Assembly: GCA_963625685.1 (NCBI GenBank)
Contig: CAVFTR010000003.1
Span: forward strand, 62,001 to 126,000
Direction of reading: 5' to 3'
Source: F23-B02 sp963625685
GTDB taxonomy: Bacteria > Bacillota > Clostridia > Oscillospirales > Oscillospiraceae
DNA length: 64,000 nucleotides
Shown here: positions 17,125-25,832 of the stretch, piece after piece
Numbering within the stretch: the stretch's first letter is position 1
Layout of the letters: each line of letters opens with the position of its first letter
Position numbers and translations under genes: made by a program
The notes under the pieces: model-generated
The model's input: the letters and a program-made list of their open reading frames with translations, nothing else
Databases searched by the model: none
Told to the model about the DNA's origin: nothing

Positions 17125-18894
17125 ATGAGCGGAACTATAATAAAGGTCTCAGGCCCGCTTGTAGTCGCGGAGGGACTGGGCGACGCCAACGTCTCCGACG
17201 TCGTGCGCGTGGGTCCCGACAGACTTATAGGCGAGATACTCAACATGACTGGCGACAGCGCTTCGATACAGGTCTACGAGGAGACCTCGGGTCTCGGACC
17301 GGGCGCTGTGGTCGAAACCTCGGGCATGCCGATGTCCGTCGAGCTCGGGCCGGGCATGCTGGAGAATATCTACGACGGTATCCAGCGCCCCCTGCCGGAG
17401 ATCCGCGAGCTCACCGGCGCCACGATAAGCCGCGGCACCGACGTTCCCGCGCTCAACCGCGACAAGAAGTGGAGCTTCGTGCCGACAGCGCACGAGGGCG
17501 ACGAGCTCGCCGGCGGCGACGTTATCGGCACCGTTCAGGAGACGAGCGCGATACTTCACAAGATCATGGTGCCGCCCGATATGAGCGGCAGGCTCCTGAG
17601 CATAAGAGGCGGCGAGTTCACCGTTACGGAGACGGTCGCCGTGCTGGAGGATAAAAAGGGCGAAAAGCATGAGCTCACGCTGATGCAGAAGTGGCCTGTC
17701 CGTATAAGCCGCCCCTATGCGTCAAAGAGCATGCCCACGCGCCCGATGAACTCCGGACAGAGAATAATCGACACGCTGTTTCCCATCGCAAAGGGCGGCA
17801 CGGCCGCGGTCCCCGGCCCCTTCGGCTCGGGCAAGACCGTCGTTCAGCACCAGCTCGCAAAGTGGTCGGACGTCGACATAGTCATCTACATCGGCTGCGG
17901 CGAGCGCGGCAACGAGATGACCGACGTTCTCATGGAGTTCCCCGAGCTCACCGACCCCCGCAACGGCGAGCCGCTGATGAAGAGAACGGTCCTCATAGCA
18001 AACACCTCCGACATGCCCGTCGCGGCGCGTGAGGCGTCTATCTACACGGGCATCACAATAGCCGAGTACTTCCGCGATATGGGCTACGACGTGGCGGTCC
18101 TGGCAGACTCCACCTCGCGCTGGGCCGAGGCCCTGCGTGAGATGTCCGGCCGACTTGAGGAGATGCCCGGCGAAGAGGGCTACCCGGCCTACCTCGCCTC
18201 GCGCATAGCGCAGTTCTACGAGCGAGCGGGCGTCGTCGAATGTCTCGGCGCGGACGGACGCCGCGGCTCGGTCACGGCTATCGGCGCGGTCTCGCCTCCG
18301 GGCGGCGATATCTCCGAGCCCGTTTCGCAGGCGACAATGCGTATAGTCAAGGTCTTCTGGGCGCTCGACTCCTCGCTCGCCTACGCCCGCCACTTCCCGG
18401 CGATAAACTGGCTGACCTCGTACTCGCTGTATGTCGATACGCTGGCAAAATGGTATAACGAGCAGTTCGGCCCCGAGTACATGGCAAACCGCGACAAGGC
18501 GATGCACATACTCCAGGAGGAAAACGAGCTTCAGGAGATCGTCCGCCTCGTCGGTCAGGACGCGCTCAGCGCCGCAGACAGGCTCACCATGGAGACGGCA
18601 AAGATGCTGCGCGAGGACTTTCTGCAGCAGAACGCCTTCGTCGACGAGGACGCGTATTCGTCCTACGACAAGCAGTTTGAGCTCATGCGCATGATACTTA
18701 CCTTCGATGCTCTCGGACGCGACGCTCTCGGCAAGGGCGCGGACATGAAAGCGCTGTTTGGTATCGGCGCAAAGGAGCGCATAGGCCGTGCCAAGATGGC
18801 CTCTCCCGACAGCTACAAGCAGGAGTACGCTTCCATCCTTGAGCAGATGAAGACAGAGATCGATGCGGTCATCGCAGGAGGTGAGGACGCATGA
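17125..18894 (+). CDS. ntpA: V-type ATPase catalytic subunit A
   Basis: A 589-residue catalytic subunit hydrolysing ATP. Walker A GPFGSGKT spans residues 231-238, followed by the GERGNEMTDVL catalytic Glu segment and the ADSTSRWAEALRE block. The inserted bulge domain of A subunits lies between the N-terminal barrel and Walker A. It overlaps subunit B by four bases. Confidence 0.98.
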   Translation: MSGTIIKVSGPLVVAEGLGDANVSDVVRVGPDRLIGEILNMTGDSASIQVYEETSGLGPGAVVETSGMPMSVELGPGMLENIYDGIQRPLPEIRELTGATISRGTDVPALNRDKKWSFVPTAHEGDELAGGDVIGTVQETSAILHKIMVPPDMSGRLLSIRGGEFTVTETVAVLEDKKGEKHELTLMQKWPVRISRPYASKSMPTRPMNSGQRIIDTLFPIAKGGTAAVPGPFGSGKTVVQHQLAKWSDVDIVIYIGCGERGNEMTDVLMEFPELTDPRNGEPLMKRTVLIANTSDMPVAAREASIYTGITIAEYFRDMGYDVAVLADSTSRWAEALREMSGRLEEMPGEEGYPAYLASRIAQFYERAGVVECLGADGRRGSVTAIGAVSPPGGDISEPVSQATMRIVKVFWALDSSLAYARHFPAINWLTSYSLYVDTLAKWYNEQFGPEYMANRDKAMHILQEENELQEIVRLVGQDALSAADRLTMETAKMLREDFLQQNAFVDEDAYSSYDKQFELMRMILTFDALGRDALGKGADMKALFGIGAKERIGRAKMASPDSYKQEYASILEQMKTEIDAVIAGGEDA

Positions 18895-20258
18895 TTAAAG
18901 ATTATAAGACCATACGGCAGATAGCAAACCCGCTTATGATCGTCGAGCAGGTCGATGGCGTCACCTACGACGAGCTGTGCGAGATCGAGCTCCAGAACGG
19001 TGAAACGCGCCGCGGCAAGGTGCTCGAGGTCGAGGGCGACAAGGCGGTAGTTCAGCTCTTTGACTCGGCGCAGGGAATAAATCTTGCGCAGACCAAGGTG
19101 AGATTCCTCGGTCATCCTCTGGAGCTTGCCGTTTCCGAGGATATGCTCGGCCGCGTATTCAACGGCATGGGCCAGCCCATCGACGGCGGCCCCGAGCTGC
19201 TGGCCGACGCCCACCGCGACATCAACGGCATGCCCATGAACCCGGCGGCTCGCGCGTACCCCGCGGAGTTTATCCAGACCGGCGTTTCCACGATAGACGG
19301 CCTGAACACCCTCGTTCGCGGCCAGAAGCTGCCCATATTCTCGGCCTCCGGCCTCCCGCATGCGGCACTGGCGGCGCAGATAGCGCGTCAGGCCCGCGTC
19401 CGCGGCGACGGAGAGAACTTTGCGGTCGTCTTCGCGGCGGTCGGCATCACCTTCGAGGAGTCGGAGTACTTCATCGAGGACTTCAAGCGCACCGGAGCTA
19501 TCGACAGAACGGTCGTATTCTCGAACCTCGCAAACGACCCCGCGGTCGAGCGTATCGCGACTCCGCGTATGGCGCTGACGGCGGCGGAGTACCTCGCGTT
19601 TGAAAAAGACATGCACGTGCTTGTCATCATAACCGATATCACCAACTACGCAGAAGCGCTGCGCGAGGTATCGGCGGCGAAGAAGGAGGTCCCCGGACGC
19701 CGCGGCTACCCCGGCTATCTGTACACCGACCTCGCCACGATGTACGAGCGCGCAGGCCGCCGCATAGGCTGCAAGGGCTCGATAACCATGATCCCCATCC
19801 TCACTATGCCCGAGGACGACAAGACCCACCCGATCCCCGACCTGACGGGCTATATCACCGAGGGCCAGATCATTCTCAGCCGCGACCTGCACCGCAAGGG
19901 CATCGTGCCGCCGGTCGACGTTCTCCCCTCGCTGAGCCGACTGAAGGACAAGGGCATCGGCGTCGGCAAGACCCGCGAGGACCACGCGGGCACGATGAAC
20001 CAGCTCTTCGCAGCGTACTCACGCGGCAAGGACGCAAAGGAGCTCATGACCATCCTCGGTGAGGCCGCCCTTTCCGACGACGATAAGCTCTTTGCCGAGT
20101 TTGCCGACGAGTTCGAGAAAACCTACGTCAATCAGGGCAACAACACGAACCGCAGCATCGAGGAGACGCTCGACCTCGGCTGGAAGCTGCTGAAGATACT
20201 GCCCAGAGCAGAGCTCAAGCGCGTAAAGCCCGAGATGATCGAAAAATACATGAAGTAA
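18891..20258 (+). CDS. ntpB: V-type ATPase regulatory subunit B
   Basis: A 455-residue non-catalytic nucleotide-binding subunit that alternates with A in the head. The P-loop is degenerate (FSASGLPHA instead of GxxxxGKT), as is normal for B. DITNYAEALREVS and RRGYPGYLYTDLA are hallmark blocks. An AGGAGG site lies in the end of subunit A. Confidence 0.98.
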   Translation: MIKDYKTIRQIANPLMIVEQVDGVTYDELCEIELQNGETRRGKVLEVEGDKAVVQLFDSAQGINLAQTKVRFLGHPLELAVSEDMLGRVFNGMGQPIDGGPELLADAHRDINGMPMNPAARAYPAEFIQTGVSTIDGLNTLVRGQKLPIFSASGLPHAALAAQIARQARVRGDGENFAVVFAAVGITFEESEYFIEDFKRTGAIDRTVVFSNLANDPAVERIATPRMALTAAEYLAFEKDMHVLVIITDITNYAEALREVSAAKKEVPGRRGYPGYLYTDLATMYERAGRRIGCKGSITMIPILTMPEDDKTHPIPDLTGYITEGQIILSRDLHRKGIVPPVDVLPSLSRLKDKGIGVGKTREDHAGTMNQLFAAYSRGKDAKELMTILGEAALSDDDKLFAEFADEFEKTYVNQGNNTNRSIEETLDLGWKLLKILPRAELKRVKPEMIEKYMK

Positions 20259-20270
20259 GGGGGGAGTCTT

Positions 20271-20921
20271 ATGGCAGGCACCACGATAACCCCTACAAGA
20301 ATGATGCTCAAGCAGCTCAAGGGCAGGCTCAAGACCGCCCGCCGCGGTCATAAGCTGATGAAGGATAAGCGCGACGAGCTGATGCGTCAGTTCATGGACG
20401 TCGTGCGCCTTAACAAGCAGCTGCGCGAGCGCGTCGAGCAGGGACTGACGGAGGCGTTCTCCGCCCTGCAGGTCGCAAGCGCGATCATGAGCCCCGAGAT
20501 GCTCGAGCAGGCGCTTTTGTACCCGCGCCAGAGCGTCGAGCTGGACATGGAATTCAAAAACATCATGAGCGTCAACGTCCCGCGCTACTCCTTCCATACG
20601 CGCAACAACGACCCGTCGGAGATATACCCCTACGGCTTTGCGCAGACCTCGGGCGAGCTCGACGACGCGCTTGCGCGCATGGCGACGGTGTTTGAGGATA
20701 TGCTCCAGCTTGCGCAGGTCGAAAAGACCATGCAGCTGCTGGCCGAGGAGATCGAAAAGACGCGCCGCAGAGTAAATGCGCTGGAGTACGTCATGATCCC
20801 GGAGCTCGAGAGCAATATAAAATACATCTCCATGAAGCTTGAGGAGAACGAAAACTCCACAAAGGTACGACTTCTCAAGGTCAAGGAAATGGTTCTGCAA
20901 AACGCTCACGACTTTAAGTAA
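20271..20921 (+). CDS. ntpD: V-type ATPase central-stalk subunit D
   Basis: A 216-residue helical hairpin rotor shaft. PTRMMLKQLKGRLKTARRGH near the N-terminus and VNALEYVMIPELE are family signatures. Last gene of the operon, followed by a strong terminator. GGGGGAG precedes the ATG. Confidence 0.96.
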   Translation: MAGTTITPTRMMLKQLKGRLKTARRGHKLMKDKRDELMRQFMDVVRLNKQLRERVEQGLTEAFSALQVASAIMSPEMLEQALLYPRQSVELDMEFKNIMSVNVPRYSFHTRNNDPSEIYPYGFAQTSGELDDALARMATVFEDMLQLAQVEKTMQLLAEEIEKTRRRVNALEYVMIPELESNIKYISMKLEENENSTKVRLLKVKEMVLQNAHDFK

Positions 20922-20926
20922 ATGCA

Positions 20927-20957
20927 AAAATCTCCCGTTCGCCGAACGGGAGATTTT
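20927..20957 (+). terminator. Terminator of the V-ATPase operon
   Basis: Perfect 14-bp stem AAAATCTCCCGTTC with a three-base loop, six bases after the subunit D stop. Confidence 0.9.
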
Positions 20958-21004
20958 CCTGCACACTATCAAATTTATTAGCAACTCATAAACCGACCAA
21001 TATC

Positions 21005-21033
21005 TTTCCGCACAGCGGTATCCGGCCTATAAT
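21005..21033 (+). promoter_or_regulatory. Promoter of the PNPOx-like gene
   Basis: TTTCCG, 17 bp, TATAAT. The spacer contains GCGGTATC just before the -10, a string also found in the promoter at 21525-21553. Confidence 0.55.
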
Positions 21034-21081
21034 GATGTCAGATGAGCCGTGAGGCTCAAAAAAAACAAGGAGGATGCTGTT

Positions 21082-21477
21082 ATGCTGAACGAAAATGTTG
21101 TTAAGGTGCTCAAGGACGGAATGTGGGATCTGGCCACCTGCCGCGACGGTGAGCCGAACGTTGTGCCCGTCGCGTTCAAGGACGTAACGCCCGACGGAAA
21201 GCTCGTCGTCGGCGACGTGTTTCTGGACACGACGCTCAAAAACCTCGCGGCGAACAATGGCCGCATAGCCGTCTCGGTCTACGACGCGCAAAGCCTCGAG
21301 GGCTATCAGATCAAGGGCAGCGCCGTGTACGTCACCGAGGGCGGACTGGTATCGACCTTCAAGGCCATGGTCGAGAAGATGTTTAACGGCGCGGCGACCG
21401 CAAAGGGCGCATTGATCATAACGCCCGAGAAGGTCATCGTCACGACTCCCGGCGCGGACAACAAAAAAGAGCTGTAA
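21082..21477 (+). CDS. Pyridoxamine 5'-phosphate oxidase-like flavin-binding protein
   Basis: A 131-residue split-barrel protein (PNPOx-like). DLATCRDGEPNVVPVAF is the first-strand block of the family, and the fold typically binds FMN or F420. The specific reaction is unknown; many clostridial members act as small oxidoreductases or flavin-binding stress proteins. AAGGAGG is eight bases before the ATG. It is followed by an HxlR regulator gene with a look-alike promoter. Confidence 0.85.
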   Translation: MLNENVVKVLKDGMWDLATCRDGEPNVVPVAFKDVTPDGKLVVGDVFLDTTLKNLAANNGRIAVSVYDAQSLEGYQIKGSAVYVTEGGLVSTFKAMVEKMFNGAATAKGALIITPEKVIVTTPGADNKKEL

Positions 21478-21524
21478 ACGCTGAATGAGCAGGCGAAAAG
21501 CCTGCTCATAATTTTGATAGCTAC

Positions 21525-21553
21525 TTGCCGGGCACGCGGTATCGGGCTATAAT
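21525..21553 (+). promoter_or_regulatory. Promoter of the HxlR regulator gene
   Basis: TTGCCG, 17 bp, TATAAT. Shares GCGGTATC and a GGCTATAATG end with the promoter at 21005-21033. Confidence 0.65.
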
Positions 21554-21580
21554 GTAGAAAACGCAAAAGGGGAGAGCGCC

Positions 21581-21958
21581 ATGTATCAGAGAAAGCTTGA
21601 AAGGGACATACGCTGCCCGCTCGAATACGGCATGGAGCTGTTTGGCGGAAAGTGGAACTCGCGCATCATCTGCGTGCTGGCGGCGCTCGGCACTCTGCGC
21701 TACAGCGAGCTGCGCCGCGAGATGGGCAATATCACCGACGCGGTGCTGGCCTCCACGCTGAAGGGCCTGATATCAAACGATATCGTGCAGCGCAGGTCCT
21801 ACGACGAGATACCGCCGAGGGTGGAGTATTCGCTTACGGAAAAGGGCGCGTCGGTCGTGCCGATATTGCAGAGCATATGCCGCTGGGCCGGTGCGTTTTA
21901 CAAGGACGAGGGCGATACTCCCATGATCCAGTGCCGGAAATGCGACCACCGCGGCTGA
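21581..21958 (+). CDS. HxlR-family winged-helix transcriptional regulator
   Basis: A 125-residue regulator. CPLEYGMELFGGKWNSRIIC is the classical HxlR N-terminus with a Cys that senses electrophiles or oxidants in some members; RYSELRREMGNITDAVLAST is the recognition helix region. The C-terminal CRKCDHRG adds a CxxC pair. AGGGGAG precedes the ATG. By position and by the shared promoter string it probably controls itself and the PNPOx-like gene. Confidence 0.92.
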   Translation: MYQRKLERDIRCPLEYGMELFGGKWNSRIICVLAALGTLRYSELRREMGNITDAVLASTLKGLISNDIVQRRSYDEIPPRVEYSLTEKGASVVPILQSICRWAGAFYKDEGDTPMIQCRKCDHRG

Positions 21959-21978
21959 AAAAACAGAAAACGAAAAAC

Positions 21979-22246
21979 AGGGGCAGCCTTTTGGCTGCCC
22001 CTTCAGATTGTCAAAAAATCTGTGCTGCTGAGGAAAAACGTCCGCGCAGCAGGGGAGCTCGAGGGGGCAAAGGCCCCGCTCGAAATTGGATCATAGCCGT
22101 CAAAAACGTCCGAAGGACTTTTTGACGAGCGCAGCGAGATTTTTCGTGAAGCAAAGCTTCACAAAAAATGCGGCGTGTTTTCGGCGTGACAAAAAGTCTG
22201 CGACTTTTTTGTCCGCTGAAAACAGGGGCAGCCTTTTGGCTGCCCC
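21979..22246. repeat. Array of six hairpins between convergent genes
   Basis: The 311-bp gap 21959-22269 has no gene. It starts and ends with the same hairpin (GGGCAGCC/GGCTGCCC; 21979-22002 and 22225-22246). Between them lie a CGAGGGGGC/GCCCCGCTCG hairpin, GTCAAAAA..TTTTTGAC (22099-22126), GTGAAG/GCTTCAC (about 22139-22169) and GACAAAAAGTC/GACTTTTTTGTC (22188-22213). The outer two are probable terminators for the HxlR gene and the transporter. Confidence 0.7.
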
Positions 22247-22269
22247 AAAATCTCATGTTATGTTGCGGT

Positions 22270-23826
22270 TTAGAAGAAGCTTGTGATCTGTCCGTAAAGG
22301 ACGAGGATCATGCCAATCGGGGTTACGACTTTGTAGCACAGGGTGAAGAAGCCGCGAGCCTTGAACGGGTGGCCGGAGGATTCGCACTCCTCGACAACGA
22401 AGTCAAGCTTCAATACATAGCCTATCAGGATACACATTACCAGTGCGCCGAGCGGCATCATAATGCCCTCGGAGAACACGTCGTAGAAGTCGAGCCAGTC
22501 GCCGTTCCAGGTCTTTGCCGTCTTCAGATAGTAGGTCTCGGATGCGTCGAAGGCGGCATCCTTGTCAACGGCCGTGTAAATTCCGTCGTCACCGAGCGTG
22601 TAATAAGTAGTACCCTTCTCAAATGCGGTTATATCACCGGCCTCACCCCAGTTCATGCCGAGGATCTCGGCGGGAGTGCCGAGAGCGGCGCCGCCGTTTA
22701 CGCCTGCGCCCAGACCGTCAAGGCAGGTGGGCAGACAGAATACGAAGATGATGCAGGCGGCGAGGATAGCGTACTTTTTGCGTCCGGGAGCCTTGCCCTG
22801 CTCGACGTTCTTGTCGACCTTGTAAGCGGTGATGACCTCAAGCAGCGAGATCGAGGAGGTTATTGCGGCGATAAATACGAGCGTGTAGAACAGGAAGCCC
22901 ATGATATTGCCGACGTAACCCATGTTGTGGAATACCTCCTGCATGGACTTGAAGAGCAGCCCGGGGCCTGCACCGGCGTTGTCGCCGAGGAAGGCAAAGC
23001 AGGCGGGAACGACGACCATCGCGGCCATGATGGCGACGGTGGTATCGCTGATGACAACGATAAGTGCATTCTTCTGAATGCTTTCCTTCTTCTGAAGGTA
23101 GGAGCCGTAGGTGATCATAGCGCCCATGCCGAGGGACAGTGAGAAGAACATCTGACCTGCGGCGCTCTTGAGAACGAGCAGCCAGTCCTCCTTGAGCGGG
23201 GAGAGATCCCAGCCAAAGATGAACTTGTAGCCCTCGCCTGCGCCGGGCTGGCATGCGACATAGATGATGATGATGATGAGCATCACAAACAGGGCGGGCA
23301 TACCGACCTTGCAGAACTTCTCGATGCCTTCGCCGATACCGCCTGCAACGATAACGACGTTAAGCGCGATGAAGATCGCCGTCCAGAGTATCATGCCGCC
23401 GCCGTTCATAATGAAGGTACCGAAGAAGTCGGAGATGCTTGCGACGTTCCAGGTGTCCCAGCCGAAGATGGCCGTCAGGTAGCCGACAGCGTAGCGCATG
23501 ACCATGCCGCCGAGGACGAAGTAGAAGCACAGGACGAGGAACGGGCAGATGACCGCCATGTATCCGAGCCATGTGTACTTCTTGCTGAGCTTACGGTATG
23601 CTGCTATCGGGCTCAGGCCGGTCTTACGGCCTATGCAGAACTCGCCGACCATGACGGCGAAGCCGACGAATACGCCCAGTGCAAGATAAACCAGCAGGAA
23701 GGCGAAGCCGCCGTATGCGCTTATCTTGTACGGGAAGCCCCAGATGTTGCCCAGACCGACTGCCGAGCCGACAGCAGCCATAAGGAAACCAAAATTGGAG
23801 CCAAAAGAGTCGCGATTGTTTTCCAT
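22270..23826 (-). CDS. Neurotransmitter:sodium symporter (NSS) family transporter
   Basis: A 518-residue Na+-coupled transporter, probably of amino acids. FGFLMAAVGSAVGLGNIWGF is the TM1 signature with the Na1/Na2 site backbone, and about 11-12 helices follow. Bacterial members are normally near 440-460 residues; the extra length is a hydrophilic insert of about 55 residues (AFEKGTTYYTLGDDGIY onward) in the loop before the last helices. AAAGGAGAG precedes the ATG. Use of Na+ coupling fits the Na+ V-ATPase nearby. Confidence 0.95.
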   Translation of the reverse strand: MENNRDSFGSNFGFLMAAVGSAVGLGNIWGFPYKISAYGGFAFLLVYLALGVFVGFAVMVGEFCIGRKTGLSPIAAYRKLSKKYTWLGYMAVICPFLVLCFYFVLGGMVMRYAVGYLTAIFGWDTWNVASISDFFGTFIMNGGGMILWTAIFIALNVVIVAGGIGEGIEKFCKVGMPALFVMLIIIIIYVACQPGAGEGYKFIFGWDLSPLKEDWLLVLKSAAGQMFFSLSLGMGAMITYGSYLQKKESIQKNALIVVISDTTVAIMAAMVVVPACFAFLGDNAGAGPGLLFKSMQEVFHNMGYVGNIMGFLFYTLVFIAAITSSISLLEVITAYKVDKNVEQGKAPGRKKYAILAACIIFVFCLPTCLDGLGAGVNGGAALGTPAEILGMNWGEAGDITAFEKGTTYYTLGDDGIYTAVDKDAAFDASETYYLKTAKTWNGDWLDFYDVFSEGIMMPLGALVMCILIGYVLKLDFVVEECESSGHPFKARGFFTLCYKVVTPIGMILVLYGQITSFF

Positions 23827-23864
23827 AACTTTCTCTCCTTTATTTTAAATGTCTCGCTGGGTCC

Positions 23865-23892
23865 ATTGTATCTGTTAAAAAATTGATTACAA
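23865..23892 (-). promoter_or_regulatory. Promoter of the NSS transporter gene
   Basis: On the minus strand TTGTAA, 16 bp, TACAAT, about 40 bp before the ATG. The rest of the gene-free stretch to 24149 is AT-rich with short AATATG palindromes near 24110-24140 but no other recognisable feature. Confidence 0.5.
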
Positions 23893-24149
23893 TAGCTTTC
23901 GGGCGATATTAACCCGTTGCTAATGCCCATACACATTCTCTTCACGATAATTTATGCGATTTGCAATAAAAATGGTAATAGTTTGTTCATAAGCATGGTC
24001 GAAAATGCTCGAAATGCGGCCTTGATGGCTGTTATACGTTAACAAAAAAGAAAAAAATATATTAATTTGCCTAACACATTGACAAATGCCTGACGCACCG
24101 CGGTTATGAGTTTGCTTAATATGCATATTATTAATATGTATAGCGGAAA

Positions 24150-24179
24150 GAAAAAATGCAGCCGCGAAAGCGGCTGCAT
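24150..24179 (-). terminator. Terminator of the amino-acid ABC operon
   Basis: Perfect 10-bp stem ATGCAGCCGC with a tetraloop and T6 on the minus strand, 20 bp after the stop at 24201. Confidence 0.85.
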
Positions 24180-24200
24180 CTGATGAATAAGTATCCTGAT

Positions 24201-24983
24201 TTAATGCGTGTTGTAATAATCGACCGCGGCACTGTTCGTGAGGATGAGCTCGCAGTCGCCGTTATCGAGGGCGGCGAAGTATTCCGCGGCGCCGCCGTTT
24301 ACGCGGGTTATCTGACCGAGCCTGCGGCTGACGGAGGCATTGGCGTTTATCGTGTCGAGCGCCGTCTGCGTCGTGCCGATATACAGAAGCTTATCGCGCA
24401 CAGAGCCCGAGCCGCTGCCCTTGCCGGCGAGGACGATATCCGCGGACATGTAGGTCCTGAGTATCGTATAGTCGGCGCACTCGGTGTCGAGCACCACACC
24501 GCCCCAGGCGCAGTCGATATTGCCTGAGTTGAGCTCGACATAGGCGTCCTCGGAGTGTATCGGCTGTATCTTGAGCACCCAGCCGAGCTTTTCACAGACC
24601 TTGCCTGCGAGGTCTATATCAAATCCCACGTACTCGCCGTTCTTTTCAAAGCTCAGCGGGGCGGATTCGAGGTCCACGCCGATTATGAAGGTCCGCTCGG
24701 AGATATAGCCGAGCTCGTCGAGCGCATTTTTCTGCGAGGGAAAGTCGACCGCGCGGCTGCTTCCGAACCACTGCGAGCTCAGATCGTCTATAACGCCCTC
24801 GGCAGCGAGCTCCCTGAGCGCCTTGTCTATGTAGTGATAGGTCGAGTCGCCGTTTCTGAAGCCGATGGAATATTTCTGCTCGCCGAGCGTTTTCACGACC
24901 CTGTATCTGCTGTCGCTGCCGCAGGCGCACAGGCTCAGAAGCATCGCCAGCACGAGCGACAGGGCTATTATTTTCTTTCTCAT
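24201..24983 (-). CDS. Amino-acid ABC substrate-binding lipoprotein with apparently permuted domain order
   Basis: 260 residues with signal peptide and lipobox (LSLCAC). The first mature segment, RVVKTLGEQKYSIGFRNGD to SSQWFG, matches what is normally the C-terminal end of family-3 binding proteins. The usual N-terminal segment (FIIGVDLESAPLSF, GFDIDLAGKVCEKLGW) follows, and the protein ends at TNSAAVDYYNTH, the point just before that end segment in ordinary members. This is a circular permutation relative to the first binding protein of the same operon (27337-28146). I start at 24983 since AAGGCGG is too close to the ATG at 24992. Last gene of the operon. Confidence 0.85.
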   Translation of the reverse strand: MRKKIIALSLVLAMLLSLCACGSDSRYRVVKTLGEQKYSIGFRNGDSTYHYIDKALRELAAEGVIDDLSSQWFGSSRAVDFPSQKNALDELGYISERTFIIGVDLESAPLSFEKNGEYVGFDIDLAGKVCEKLGWVLKIQPIHSEDAYVELNSGNIDCAWGGVVLDTECADYTILRTYMSADIVLAGKGSGSGSVRDKLLYIGTTQTALDTINANASVSRRLGQITRVNGGAAEYFAALDNGDCELILTNSAAVDYYNTH

Positions 24984-25025
24984 TGAGGTCATACCGCCTT
25001 TCGGAAAAATGATACGCTAAAAATA

Positions 25026-25832
25026 TTAAAAAATCAAGGCGGTAAATTTTCCGCGTATGACGGCGCTTCCGCTCAGGCTGAGCGATCGTACCTGCGAGCC
25101 GGAGTAGGAGGCCGAGGCGCAGAGCTCTCCGCGCGGCTGCGCAAGGCGCACGAAGGCGCGCTCGCCGTCTATCTCGGAAAGATACGCGGCCACGGCCGCC
25201 GTGCCGCTCGCGCAGGAGCCCTCCCACACGGCCGTGCCGGTCGACTCGACGTAGACCAGCGGCCTGAGCGTCATCGCGCTCCTGTCAAAGAACATCAGAC
25301 CCAGCGCCCCGGCGCCCGTCTGCCGGCACCATGCGCCGATGACGGCCTCAGCCTTGTCGCGCGAGAGCTCTCCGCAGGGAACTATCGCGTGGCATATGCC
25401 CGGAAATCTGACCAGCGGCAGCGTATGGCAGTCAAAGCCGTCGAGAAAGCTGTATTCGGATATCGACTCGGGGAGGGGCATGGCCACCTCGCCGTTAAAG
25501 CAATCGAGGGCGGACATTTCACCTGTCACCCTCACCGGCTCCGGAGCGCCGGACACCTCGATGAGCATATCGGCCGCATCCATATCGAGCTGCCGTGCGA
25601 GCACAGCCGCTGCCGAGAGCGTCGCGTTCCCGCAGAACTCGCCGCCCATCATCTGAAGATGCACCGCGCAGCAGGGGTCGGAGGGCGCTTCGAGAAAGCC
25701 GACCTGCTCGGCCTCGGGATCGCGCACCATGAGCCCGGAGGCGATGCGGCTCTGCTCGCTTCTCGGCACAGGGCTGTCAACTATGAGCGTTATATTGCCC
25801 GAGGGGTCTATTTTCGTGTAGCTTATATTCAT
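25026..25832 (-). CDS. DapF-fold amino-acid racemase/epimerase
   Basis: A 268-residue protein of the diaminopimelate epimerase-like superfamily (two mirror-image domains, cofactor-independent, two cysteines). The two catalytic-type cysteines are in GGEFCGNAT and GSCASGTAAVAAYL. The sequence is diverged from true DapF (no GNGxRC), so another amino acid is the likely substrate, as in histidine racemases of this fold. It overlaps the ATPase gene by four bases and sits between transporter genes, so it may act on an imported or exported amino acid. Confidence 0.8.
   Translation of the reverse strand: MNISYTKIDPSGNITLIVDSPVPRSEQSRIASGLMVRDPEAEQVGFLEAPSDPCCAVHLQMMGGEFCGNATLSAAAVLARQLDMDAADMLIEVSGAPEPVRVTGEMSALDCFNGEVAMPLPESISEYSFLDGFDCHTLPLVRFPGICHAIVPCGELSRDKAEAVIGAWCRQTGAGALGLMFFDRSAMTLRPLVYVESTGTAVWEGSCASGTAAVAAYLSEIDGERAFVRLAQPRGELCASASYSGSQVRSLSLSGSAVIRGKFTALIF

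Noticed and set aside
22168..23142. Long plus-strand frame antisense to the NSS transporter
   Set aside because: Runs from the hairpin array into the antisense of a clear transporter gene; no domain.
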